Of a stretch of 7,474 nt of DNA, positions 1-6,708 are shown piece by piece (position 1 is the first letter of the stretch; every line of letters starts with the position of its first letter). A program made the translations under genes and the position numbers. This DNA is from Bacillota bacterium. Lineage in GTDB: Bacteria > Bacillota > Clostridia > DSM-8532. The DNA lies in assembly GCA_023410885.1 (NCBI GenBank), contig JAEYPI010000209.1, forward strand, positions 1 to 7,474, given 5' to 3'. The notes beneath the pieces are model-generated. The model had not been told where the DNA came from and searched no databases. It saw nothing but the letters and a program-made list of their open reading frames with translations.

Positions 1-384
1 CCTTACCTGTTCTCCAATACTCTAGCACCAGCTATTGCTGCAGCCTCCATCAAGGTTCTGGATCTTTTAAGCGAAACAGGGGCTTTTAGAAATAAGCTTT
101 TTGAAAACACGGAGTTCTTCAGAAACGGCATGAAGCAAGCGGGCTTTAACATTCCCGATGGGGAGCATCCCATTGTTCCTATTATGCTGGGAGAGGCAAC
201 CATAGCCCAAGAAATGGCTGACAAGCTTTTAGAAAAAGGAGTTTATGTTCGCGGATTTTTCTATCCCGTGGTTCCCCAAGGAAAAGCCCGCATCAGGACC
301 CAACTTTCTGCCGCTCATACCCGTGAGGAGCTGGCCTTCGCAATAGAGGCCTTTATGGCGACGAAAAAAGAGATGGGTCTCTAA
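1..384 (+). CDS. kbl: Glycine C-acetyltransferase (2-amino-3-ketobutyrate CoA ligase), C-terminal part
   Basis: This is the last 127 residues of a PLP-dependent enzyme that joins glycine and acetyl-CoA to give 2-amino-3-ketobutyrate, or runs in reverse in threonine breakdown together with threonine dehydrogenase. The reading frame is open from base 1, so the gene begins upstream of the window; the full-length family is about 395-400 residues. Seen directly: PYLFSNTLAPA at residues 1-11 of the fragment, HPIVPIMLGEA at 56-66, GFFYPVVPQGKARIRTQLSAAH at 85-106 (quoted in pieces: GFFYPVVPQGK and ARIRTQLSAAH). These match the C-terminal domain of Kbl closely. In alpha-oxoamine synthases the arginine in the RIRTQ block is expected to contact the substrate carboxylate (family knowledge). 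Related enzymes such as 5-aminolevulinate synthase or 8-amino-7-oxononanoate synthase are possible, but FSNTLAPA and FFYPVVPxGxARIR favour Kbl. No threonine dehydrogenase gene is visible; if present it would lie upstream. Confidence 0.93.
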   Translation, partial: PYLFSNTLAPAIAAASIKVLDLLSETGAFRNKLFENTEFFRNGMKQAGFNIPDGEHPIVPIMLGEATIAQEMADKLLEKGVYVRGFFYPVVPQGKARIRTQLSAAHTREELAFAIEAFMATKKEMGL

Positions 385-470
385 AGAATCTGTCTTTAAT
401 TTCTAAATCCAAAATGGTACCATAAAAATATAAAAAAGAATAATTTTACAAAAATAAAGAAGGGTTCTGA
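385..470. other. AT-rich intergenic gap between kbl and the lipoprotein gene
   Basis: These 86 bases are very AT-rich and contain no convincing hairpin followed by a T-tract, so no intrinsic terminator for kbl can be called. A TATAAA hexamer lies at 429-434 and could serve as a -10 element, but no good -35 lies about 17 bases upstream. A perfect 10-base palindrome (ATGGTACCAT) sits at 414-423 without other support for an operator. The gap ends with the ribosome binding site of the lipoprotein gene, AAGAAGGG at 457-464, 6 bases before the ATG. Confidence 0.5.
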
Positions 471-2141
471 ATGGTCATAAGTTGTCACCACAATAAACGC
501 AAAGGGATTTCTTTCATTTTCCTTTTAATGATGATGGTCATTATTTCTGGATGCCATGAAACAGCTAACCCTTCCATTAACGAACAAGATATCCCCGCCA
601 CCCCGATTGCTTCGGAGGATGCTTTGCCTGTGAGTCAAACACCGGAAGGTGACGAGCGCTTTTCATGGGAAGCCTTGGGGTTTGACCTGATAACGGATCC
701 ATCCATGTTCTGGACAAGTGACATTCAGTTTGATGCATTAGCGGGTGAGCAAGGACCGGTAATTCTTATTGACGGACTTAAACATGAAAATCCTATGGTA
801 CAATGGTATTCGACCTATAAACTCATTGATTATTGGGATAAAATCGATCCCGCGACCATTAAGGAATGTTTGCCCCCCTTGCTGGAATCCAAGGAAGAGT
901 ATGTAAAGAAAGGTGCAGCTTTTGCTCTGGCCCTTCTCAATCAGACCTATGATTCACCCTATCTTTATAAAAGTCCTCATGCCGATCAATACGCATTTGT
1001 ACTCTTTCCGGAAGCCTATTTGAAGGATGGCCGGGTTTTCCTAGTCAAGGATCATCATATTACCATAATTTATCAAGGCTTTAATGCAGGCATCGTTTCT
1101 TGGTCACCCGATGGTGAAAGAATCGGCATAACAGAGATGACCAGAATTACACAGACAGCAGTTTTAGCCAATATTAAAACCGGAGAAGCCATAACATCCC
1201 CATCGTCGGTCTTAACGGAACAACTGGAAGCCTATAGTAGTGTCCTCAATCTAGAACCCTATAGAGATTTTAGGCCTGACCCCTATGAAAGCATTATTGA
1301 GTGGAGTCCGGACAGTCAAAAGGTTCTATTGAAGTATAACTATGTTGGGGAGCGGACGGATGATAACCAATTTTATTTTGTGTTTGACGTGCAGGGGAAA
1401 AAGGCTACTTGGGTCTTAAAGGTTTTCGAAGAAGCCTCTGACAGCACAAAGCCGGAAGGATTTAACTGGAATGAACCGGATTATGGCTTACCAACGGGTG
1501 CCCTTGATAAAATACCCAGTGTGGAGAAGTTGCCCCTGGCTAAAGAAGCAATGGGGGCTTTGGTTCAAGCCATCAATACCAAGGACGTTGATCGTGTAAA
1601 GGACTTTGTAGATCCATCTTTGCAGCGGAACAACGCACAATTGGGTGTCGCACTTGAGGATTTCAGCCACTGCTTTGGGAATCTTCCCATACAGGAATTC
1701 TCTTATGCTGGTCTGGACCCCACCCACGTGAATGCCTTCCGTTTTATGGTCAGCAATGGCCACAGCAGTAGACCCCTCTCTGTTCAATGGAAGGATGGGG
1801 CTTTCTACTGTACCCACCCTTTCCTAAGCCTCTCTACAGAGGTTCATCAGTTAATAGATGAATATACCAAGGACCTGAAAGAGGAGGACATTCAGTCGCT
1901 GCTTCGCATTTTATCGCTGGATGAAGCCTATACAGAAGAAAAGGTCCGAAAAATGTTGGACAACTATAAGATGGGTTTGGATTTAGGGAAAATGACGATT
2001 GTTTTTTCTAACCATGAAGGAAATAACGAAGCGGGTACTTTTTACTATGATGTTCGCAATGAGGCTGGTAATAACCTTAATGGCATTCATGTTAATGTCG
2101 AACAAGGTAAGTTAACCCTCATGGATTCATGGATACCATGA
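471..2141 (+). CDS. Secreted lipoprotein of unknown function with HEAT-like, propeller-like and NTF2-like regions
   Basis: The 556-residue product begins with a lipoprotein signal peptide: a basic stretch (NKRK, residues 8-11), a hydrophobic core (13-25) and a lipobox ISGC with the lipidated Cys at 28, so the mature protein should be anchored on the outer face of the membrane. Residues 29-60 are a Pro/Ser/Thr/Glu-rich linker. Residues about 98-158 are helical and HEAT-like. Two propeller-type motifs follow, SWSPDGERIGI at 210-220 and EWSPDSQKVLL at 277-287, as in TolB/WD40-like repeats. Residues about 353-450 and 455-556 look like two alpha+beta domains, possibly NTF2-like; the last ends in a short strand pattern around GKLTLMDSWIP. 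The start is supported by AAGAAGGG six bases upstream. I recognise no catalytic motif and cannot assign a role; a scaffold or a sensor of the cell surface is only a guess. It lies between kbl and a separately promoted operon, so the neighbours give no functional hint. Confidence 0.85.
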   Translation: MVISCHHNKRKGISFIFLLMMMVIISGCHETANPSINEQDIPATPIASEDALPVSQTPEGDERFSWEALGFDLITDPSMFWTSDIQFDALAGEQGPVILIDGLKHENPMVQWYSTYKLIDYWDKIDPATIKECLPPLLESKEEYVKKGAAFALALLNQTYDSPYLYKSPHADQYAFVLFPEAYLKDGRVFLVKDHHITIIYQGFNAGIVSWSPDGERIGITEMTRITQTAVLANIKTGEAITSPSSVLTEQLEAYSSVLNLEPYRDFRPDPYESIIEWSPDSQKVLLKYNYVGERTDDNQFYFVFDVQGKKATWVLKVFEEASDSTKPEGFNWNEPDYGLPTGALDKIPSVEKLPLAKEAMGALVQAINTKDVDRVKDFVDPSLQRNNAQLGVALEDFSHCFGNLPIQEFSYAGLDPTHVNAFRFMVSNGHSSRPLSVQWKDGAFYCTHPFLSLSTEVHQLIDEYTKDLKEEDIQSLLRILSLDEAYTEEKVRKMLDNYKMGLDLGKMTIVFSNHEGNNEAGTFYYDVRNEAGNNLNGIHVNVEQGKLTLMDSWIP

Positions 2142-2159
2142 GAAAAGAGAACCGCTTTC

Positions 2160-2188
2160 TTGTATTTTGCCGCTTCATAGGGTATGAT
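2160..2188 (+). promoter_or_regulatory. Probable sigma-A promoter for the radical SAM / DUF2344 / rng operon
   Basis: A -10 hexamer TATGAT (2183-2188, five of six consensus bases) lies 17 bases downstream of TTGTAT (2160-2165), which keeps the conserved TTG of the -35 box. Transcription would start near 2195 and leave a leader of about 55-60 bases before the first gene. The position directly after the lipoprotein stop codon fits an independent promoter. The -35 is weak, so read-through from upstream may also contribute. Confidence 0.5.
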
Positions 2189-2238
2189 ACATAGTGGATT
2201 AGTTTTCTCAAAAGCTACAGACATTACCTTTTAACCTT

Positions 2239-2243
2239 GGAGG
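2239..2243 (+). promoter_or_regulatory. Ribosome binding site of the radical SAM gene, with three candidate start codons
   Basis: GGAGG lies 5 bases before an out-of-frame ATG at 2249, 9 bases before the in-frame ATG at 2253, and 33 bases before a second in-frame ATG at 2277. The ATG at 2253 is the best-placed in-frame start. The one at 2277 gives an N-terminus (MQIKLDD) that fits my memory of the family better but has no linear ribosome binding site of its own. Confidence 0.7.
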
Positions 2244-2245
2244 AT

Positions 2246-2266
2246 AGGATGCATGTTCTGCATCCT
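2246..2266 (+). promoter_or_regulatory. Perfect hairpin over the start codons of the radical SAM gene
   Basis: The arms AGGATGCA (2246-2253) and TGCATCCT (2259-2266) are exact reverse complements and enclose a 5-base loop (TGTTC), giving an uninterrupted 8-bp stem. It begins three bases after the GGAGG, buries the ATG at 2249 and contains the ATG at 2253 at the stem/loop junction. The ATG at 2277 is outside. The pairing is seen directly; a role in translation control is inference. Confidence 0.6.
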
Positions 2267-4160
2267 TAAAATATTGATGCAAATAAAATTAGATGACAGT
2301 CTTTTACTAAAGGTTGAAAAACCCGCCAAATACACAGGCAATGAGTGGAATATGGTAAAGAAGGATCTCTCAAAGATTGCGGTCCGATTTGCCTTCTGTT
2401 TTCCCGATGACTATGAGATCGGTATGTCCCATCTGGGTATGAAAATTCTCTACCATGTTCTCAATAAGCGTGAAGATACCTATTGCGAGAGAGCCTTTGC
2501 ACCATGGGTTGACATGGAGGCTCTGCTTCGTGAAAAAGGGTTGCCCCTCTATAGTCTGGAGACTTTTACACCCCTATCAGAGTTTGATATTGTAGGCTTT
2601 ACCCTCCAGTACGAAATGAGTTATACCAATATTCTCAACATGCTGGATTTAGGTGGGATTCCGCCCCTTGCCAACGAGCGTACCGAGGGCATGCCCTTTG
2701 TTATTGCAGGAGGGCCATGTGCCTGCAATCCGGAGCCCCTTGCTGATTTTATTGATTTCTTTGTCATTGGTGAGGGAGAAGAGGTTACCCTTGAGGTAAT
2801 CGATGAATACAAAATGTGGAAAGAAGCGGGAGAAAGCCGTCAGAGCTTTTTAAAGCGCATAGCCCATGTTGAAGGTGTTTATGTTCCTTCTCTTTATGAG
2901 GTTTCCTATCATGAGGATGGCACTGTTAAGAAGGTGCAGCCCACTAGCCCCGAAGTGCCTCAGCGGGTGAGAAGGCGCCTGATACGGGATCTTGATAGTG
3001 TTGATTTTCCTGAGGACATCATTGTGCCTTATGTAGGTACGGTCCATGATCGCATCATGCTGGAGGTCTTCCGTGGTTGTGTGCGGGGCTGCCGATTCTG
3101 CCAAGCCGGATTTATTTACCGGCCTGTCAGGGAGCGGAGCCACCAAAAGCTTCTGGAGCTTGCTAAGTCCTCGGTTGAAAAAACAGGCTATGAGGAAATT
3201 TCACTGGTTTCCTTAAGCACCAGCGACTATTCCAGTCTTCCGGAGCTCTGCAATAATCTCATTGACTTTACAGAGGCTGAGAAGGTCAGTCTATCGCTTC
3301 CTTCCCTCCGGGTGGATAACTTTTCACTGGGCCTTATGGAGAAGGTGTCCAAGGTACGTAAAAGCGGCCTGACCTTTGCGCCGGAAGCCGGTACTCAAAG
3401 GCTTCGTGATGTTATCAATAAAGGCATTACAGATGAAAATCTCCTTAACTCGGCAAAGCTTGCCGTTGCGGGAGGTTGGAGCTCCATTAAGCTGTACTTT
3501 ATGATTGGGCTTCCTACCGAGACCATGGAGGATGTGGACGGTATTGCCGACATGGGCTTTAATCTCATTGAATCCTGCCGAGGTCTTCCGGGAGAATACA
3601 GCAAAGCCCTTGGCATTACGCTGAGCACCTCGTGTTTTGTTCCCAAGCCTTTTACACCTTTTCAGTGGGAGCCCATGGACGAGATGTCGGCCCTCATGGA
3701 AAAGCAATATCATCTGAAGGATCGCATAAAAAAGCGTACCCGAAAGATTACCTATAACTATCATGATGCCAAGCTGAGCTTTATGGAAGCTGTTCTTGCA
3801 AGAGGGGATAGAAAAGTAGGTCAAGTGCTCTATAGGGCATGGAAAAAGGGCTGTAAATTTGACGGGTGGGATGAGTTTTTCTCCTTCGACAAATGGATGG
3901 AAGCCTTTACCGAATGCGGCATAGACCCTAAATTCTATGCCAATAGAAAACGAGCCTATTCCGAGGTTTTGCCTTGGGATCATATTGATATGGGTATTTC
4001 CAAGAGCTTTTTACAAAGGGAAAGCCAAAAGGCCTACGAAGGTGATCTTACCAGAAACTGCGCCGTTGGTTGCTCTCAATGCGGAGCCCAGGTCTATGAA
4101 TCTGGAATATGCATAAAAACAAAGCGGGGTTTAGGGTATGACGAAAGCATTGAGGTTTAA
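2253..4160 (+). CDS. Uncharacterised B12-type radical SAM protein (TIGR03960-like, partner of DUF2344)
   Basis: The 635-residue protein (627 if it starts at 2277) should bind a [4Fe-4S] cluster and cleave S-adenosylmethionine to make a radical; its substrate is unknown. The radical SAM cluster motif CxxxCxxC is present as C276, C280 and C283 in FRGCVRGCRFCQAGF. Residues about 41-185 form a Rossmann-like region typical of the N-terminus of B12-binding radical SAM proteins (VGFTLQYEMSYTN, AGGPCACNPEPLADF, IGEGEE), but I do not see the DxHxxG cobalamin motif. Later blocks SLPSLRVD, GLTFAPEAGTQRLRD and KLYFMIGLPTET belong to the SAM barrel. The C-terminus carries a second cysteine group, C603, C607, C610 and C620. 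The length and blocks fit the family often named radical SAM family uncharacterised protein TIGR03960, known to stand next to or be fused with the TIGR03936/DUF2344 protein, as here. The gene overlaps the next by 23 bases. Family call from memory of motifs, not from a search. Confidence 0.9.
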   Translation: MFCILKILMQIKLDDSLLLKVEKPAKYTGNEWNMVKKDLSKIAVRFAFCFPDDYEIGMSHLGMKILYHVLNKREDTYCERAFAPWVDMEALLREKGLPLYSLETFTPLSEFDIVGFTLQYEMSYTNILNMLDLGGIPPLANERTEGMPFVIAGGPCACNPEPLADFIDFFVIGEGEEVTLEVIDEYKMWKEAGESRQSFLKRIAHVEGVYVPSLYEVSYHEDGTVKKVQPTSPEVPQRVRRRLIRDLDSVDFPEDIIVPYVGTVHDRIMLEVFRGCVRGCRFCQAGFIYRPVRERSHQKLLELAKSSVEKTGYEEISLVSLSTSDYSSLPELCNNLIDFTEAEKVSLSLPSLRVDNFSLGLMEKVSKVRKSGLTFAPEAGTQRLRDVINKGITDENLLNSAKLAVAGGWSSIKLYFMIGLPTETMEDVDGIADMGFNLIESCRGLPGEYSKALGITLSTSCFVPKPFTPFQWEPMDEMSALMEKQYHLKDRIKKRTRKITYNYHDAKLSFMEAVLARGDRKVGQVLYRAWKKGCKFDGWDEFFSFDKWMEAFTECGIDPKFYANRKRAYSEVLPWDHIDMGISKSFLQRESQKAYEGDLTRNCAVGCSQCGAQVYESGICIKTKRGLGYDESIEV

Positions 4161-4839
4161 ATTTTCACGCGGTGAAGGCTTAAAATATATTTCACATCTA
4201 GATATACTCAGGGTTTTTGAAAGAGCCCTCAAGCGGTCAAGATTGCCGGTGGCCTATACTCAGGGCTTTAATCCAAGGCAAAAATTGGTCTTTGGACTGC
4301 CCATGTCCATTGGTCTTACCAGTGATGCTGAGTTTGCAGATATTGAGCTCGAGCAGGAAATGGATCCGGAGAGGTTTTTAGAAGCCATCAATCCAAGTCT
4401 GCCCGAGGGGCTATGTGTGCTTGCGGCTGTCGAGCATAACACGCGGGATAATATTATGAACCAAATTACAGCCGCACGTTATCATATCACTTTTAAAACC
4501 GAAGAGCCCATGAGCCATTTTGAAATGGATAATTTAGTTCATGCCATGCTTTCAAAAGAAGATATTTCGGTCATGAAAAAGACCAAGAAAGGGATGCGTC
4601 CTGTCAATATAAGGCCCATGATTTATGCTTTGTCGGCTGATAAAAAAGAAGGCAATACCTTCATTCTGGAAGCCTTTTTAAGCGCAGGCGCTGAAAGTAA
4701 TTTGCGTGCGGATCTCCTGATGGAGGCCTTCAATCAGGAAACGGGCTTAATGACGAAGACCCTGGCCATGCACCGGATCGCCCTCTATGCATCAACCTTT
4801 AATGAATGGAAGAGTCCCTTTGAGGTGGCTAATGGTTAA
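4138..4839 (+). CDS. Radical SAM-linked protein, DUF2344 / TIGR03936 family
   Basis: The 233-residue protein matches the small partner that accompanies or is fused to the preceding type of radical SAM protein. The signature region is visible: LRFKFSRGEGLKYISHLD at 5-22, then LPVAYTQGFNPRQKLVFGLP at 36-55, and FADIEL at 66-71. No metal-binding cysteine cluster, signal peptide or membrane segment is seen, so it should be cytosolic. Its biochemical role is unknown; it may present the substrate or complete the active site of the radical SAM enzyme, which is inference from fusion proteins. The start at 4138 lies inside the end of the upstream gene, with only a weak GGGGT-type ribosome binding site at 4126-4130, so translation is probably coupled to the upstream gene. 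The stop overlaps the rng start by 8 bases. Confidence 0.9.
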   Translation: MTKALRFKFSRGEGLKYISHLDILRVFERALKRSRLPVAYTQGFNPRQKLVFGLPMSIGLTSDAEFADIELEQEMDPERFLEAINPSLPEGLCVLAAVEHNTRDNIMNQITAARYHITFKTEEPMSHFEMDNLVHAMLSKEDISVMKKTKKGMRPVNIRPMIYALSADKKEGNTFILEAFLSAGAESNLRADLLMEAFNQETGLMTKTLAMHRIALYASTFNEWKSPFEVANG

Positions 4840-6310
4840 GGATGTACTGGTGGATGTAGGCCTTGGGGAAATACGACTGGCTGTTCTGGAAAATAGTTTA
4901 CCTGCCGAGATTTATATAGAAAAACGTGAAGGGGCTAGACTTGTCGGCAATATCTACCGCGGTCGTGTGGAGCGGGTGCTTCCCGGCATGCAATCCGCCT
5001 TTGTGGATATTGGCCTTGAGAAAAATGCATTTCTCTATGTCAAGGACGTTGTTCCCATCAATTACAATGAGGACGGGGACGTGCTATTATCCAGTGACGG
5101 TTTCCCTGATATCTCCGAGCTGCTCTCCCAAGGTCAGGAAATCTCGGTGCAAGTCATCAAGGAGCCTACCGGCAACAAGGGCCCGCGGGTGACCACACGC
5201 CTTTCGCTGGCTGGTCGCTATGCTGTCATGATGCCCGGCATTAATGCCCAAGGTGTCTCAAAAAAAATTCGGGACCATGAAGAACGTAAGCGTCTAAGAA
5301 GTATTGCCCAGCAGCATAGGCCGGAAAATGCAGGCCTTATTATGCGAACGGCCTCAGAGAATATACCTGAGGAAATGCTTGTTGAGGATATTCAAAATCT
5401 CAAGGGACAGAGGGACCTTCTCATAAAGAAAGAGCAGAAGGGTGCTGTTCCGCGTATTCTATACGGCGAACCGGGTATTATTGCCCATGCGGTACGCGAA
5501 TATCTCACCTCTGATATTAACCGTTTTCTCATTAATGACAGGGATGAATATGAAAAGGTTCTGGCTCAGCTGGATGATGCAGCATCGGGTCTGAAAATGA
5601 AGGTTGAATACTTTTCAAAAAATTATGACATGTTTGAGTACTATCATGTTGAAAGTGCTCTTGTTGAGGCTCTATCCAGAAAGGTGTGGCTTAATAGCGG
5701 GGCCTATTTGATCTTTGATCGTACTGAAGCCCTTACCGTCATTGATGTCAATAGTGGAAAGTTTGTTGGCAAGACGGACTTGGAGGAGACCGCATTTAAA
5801 ATCAATGTGGAGGCCGCCAAGGCAATCGCACGTCAAATTCGTTTAAGAGATTTAAGCGGCATTATCATTGTCGATTTTATTGATATGCATCAAAAAGAAC
5901 ATCGTGAACAGCTGGTTCAAACCCTGCGCGAAGCCGTTAAGGGGGATAAAACCCAAACCACGGTTATGGGCATGACCAGTCTGGGGCTTGTAGAAATGAC
6001 GCGGAAGAAGATACGTCAGCCCCTTTATAAAAGCTTGACGGTGGATTGCCGCGCCTGTCAGGGTGCGGGCTATCGCATTTCACCCGTCACAATTGCACGG
6101 CGCATTGAAAAGCGCATCGCTTCCCATATGGCGGATACGCCCTCGGGCTATGTGGAAGCTCATGTTCACCCTGAGATTTTCAAGGTTTTAGAGGGTAGTG
6201 AAAAGGATAATATGGAAAAGCTTGAAATGCTATATAGCTGCAAGGTCAATCTTGTCGCCTCCCATGAAGTCACTTATGAGGATGTTATGCTCAAAAAGGT
6301 AATTATTTGA
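4832..6310 (+). CDS. rng: Ribonuclease G (RNase E/G family endoribonuclease)
   Basis: This 492-residue protein is an RNase E/G-type endonuclease that cuts single-stranded AU-rich RNA and, in E. coli, matures the 5' end of 16S rRNA. An S1 RNA-binding domain spans about residues 38-128 (VGNIYRGRVERVLPGMQSAFVDIG). The catalytic magnesium-binding aspartates are D305 in TVIDVNSGK and D348 in IIVDFIDM, shifted by two from E. coli RNase E D303 and D346. The zinc-link cysteines are C406 and C409 (CRAC). The length equals RNase G (about 490) and there is no long RNase E-like scaffold tail. I chose ATG 4832 because GAGG at 4822-4825 sits 6 bases upstream and the protein then begins MVKDVLVDVG, as RNase G proteins do; the longer frame from 4787 adds 15 residues without support. 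It overlaps the DUF2344 gene by 8 bases and is the last gene of the operon in this window. Confidence 0.95.
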   Translation: MVKDVLVDVGLGEIRLAVLENSLPAEIYIEKREGARLVGNIYRGRVERVLPGMQSAFVDIGLEKNAFLYVKDVVPINYNEDGDVLLSSDGFPDISELLSQGQEISVQVIKEPTGNKGPRVTTRLSLAGRYAVMMPGINAQGVSKKIRDHEERKRLRSIAQQHRPENAGLIMRTASENIPEEMLVEDIQNLKGQRDLLIKKEQKGAVPRILYGEPGIIAHAVREYLTSDINRFLINDRDEYEKVLAQLDDAASGLKMKVEYFSKNYDMFEYYHVESALVEALSRKVWLNSGAYLIFDRTEALTVIDVNSGKFVGKTDLEETAFKINVEAAKAIARQIRLRDLSGIIIVDFIDMHQKEHREQLVQTLREAVKGDKTQTTVMGMTSLGLVEMTRKKIRQPLYKSLTVDCRACQGAGYRISPVTIARRIEKRIASHMADTPSGYVEAHVHPEIFKVLEGSEKDNMEKLEMLYSCKVNLVASHEVTYEDVMLKKVII

Positions 6311-6330
6311 ATTATAGAAACGCGTCATGG

Positions 6331-6375
6331 AGGGGGCTACGTATTAATGGGCGTACCCCTTGCAAAAACTTTTTT
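6331..6375 (+). terminator. Possible weak terminator after rng
   Basis: AGGGG (6331-6335) pairs with CCCCT (6356-6360) and TACG (6338-6341) with CGTA (6352-6355), separated by a two-base bulge, with a 10-base loop. A run of six T follows at 6370-6375, but 9 bases separate the stem from the T-run, which is longer than usual for an intrinsic terminator. It is suitably placed, 20 bases after the rng stop, but may only be an RNA-stabilising hairpin. Confidence 0.35.
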
Positions 6376-6403
6376 GACATGCTAAGATAGTTTAAAATTC
6401 AAT
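6374..6403 (+). promoter_or_regulatory. Probable sigma-A promoter of the T-box/tyrS unit
   Basis: A perfect -35 hexamer TTGACA lies at 6374-6379. The best -10 at normal distance is TTCAAT (6398-6403, 18-base spacer, four of six consensus bases); TAAAAT at 6393-6398 is a better hexamer but only 13 bases away. Transcription would begin near 6410, just before the first arm of T-box Stem I, which supports the position. Confidence 0.6.
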
Positions 6404-6409
6404 AGAAGT

Positions 6410-6708
6410 TTTAAAGGCTTTGATAAGAAGAAGTAAATTGCTTATTTTCCAAAAGAGAGTTCCCGGTAGGTGAGAGGGGCAGGAAACGGGTGATTGAATA
6501 CATCTTTGAGCCGCACACCAAAAAACGCTGTTTTGAGTAGGCTGTGCCGTTACCTGCATACGTTATCGTGCTAGGACATACACTTTTTAAAAGTCGTGTC
6601 TGATAAAGGTTGCTACAAGCGTTCCCGAGGGGCGCTGGTGGTAATAAACTGGGGTGGTACCACGAAGCTAAGCTTTCGTCCTCTTTTACGAGGATGAAGG
6701 CTTTTTTT
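6410..6708 (+). promoter_or_regulatory. T-box riboswitch, tyrosine (UAC) specific, upstream of tyrS
   Basis: This leader RNA binds tRNA-Tyr and lets RNA polymerase read into tyrS only when the tRNA is uncharged. Stem I is closed by GGCT (6416-6419) with AGCC (6509-6512) and holds the AGTA of the specifier loop (6432-6435), an AGAGAG segment (about 6454-6459), a distal GGTAGGTGAGAGGGGC region (about 6465-6480) and the specifier TAC at 6499-6501 in GAATACATC, which codes for Tyr. Stem II-like pairing is GCACA (6513-6517) with TGTGC (6543-6547). Stem III-like hairpins lie at 6575-6600 and 6618-6636. The T-box sequence GGGGTGGTACCACG is at 6651-6664; its UGGU (6655-6658) can pair with the ACCA end of tRNA-Tyr. 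In the antiterminator, 6651-6654 pairs with 6680-6683 and ACG (6662-6664) with CGT (6677-6679), leaving a 7-base bulge. Specifier, discriminator match and downstream gene all agree. Confidence 0.95.
6671..6708 (+). terminator. T-box intrinsic terminator
   Basis: AGCTTTCGTCCTC (6671-6683) pairs with GAGGATGAAGGCT (6690-6702) in a 13-bp stem with two G-U pairs and a 6-base loop, followed by seven T (6702-6708). The left arm contains the bases that form the antiterminator, so the two structures exclude each other. It stops transcription before tyrS when tRNA-Tyr is charged. Confidence 0.95.

Noticed and set aside
414..423. Ten-base palindrome ATGGTACCAT as an operator
   Set aside because: It is short, occurs once, and has no clear promoter next to it; chance occurrence is likely.
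1488..1817. Minus-strand open frame of 109 codons within the lipoprotein gene
   Set aside because: It lies wholly inside the lipoprotein coding region, and its sequence resembles no known protein.
2145..2161. Terminator after the lipoprotein gene (AAGAGA pairing with TTTCTT)
   Set aside because: The stem is six AT-rich pairs with one G-U pair and no T-tract follows.
3324..3983. Long open frame (219 codons) on the minus strand inside the radical SAM gene
   Set aside because: It is antisense to a clearly conserved coding region, has no recognisable domain and no supporting ribosome binding site; it is a shadow of the codon usage of the real gene.
4787..4831. Upstream extension of rng by 15 codons
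   Set aside because: There is no ribosome binding site at suitable distance, it overlaps DUF2344 deeply, and the family N-terminus fits the ATG at 4832.
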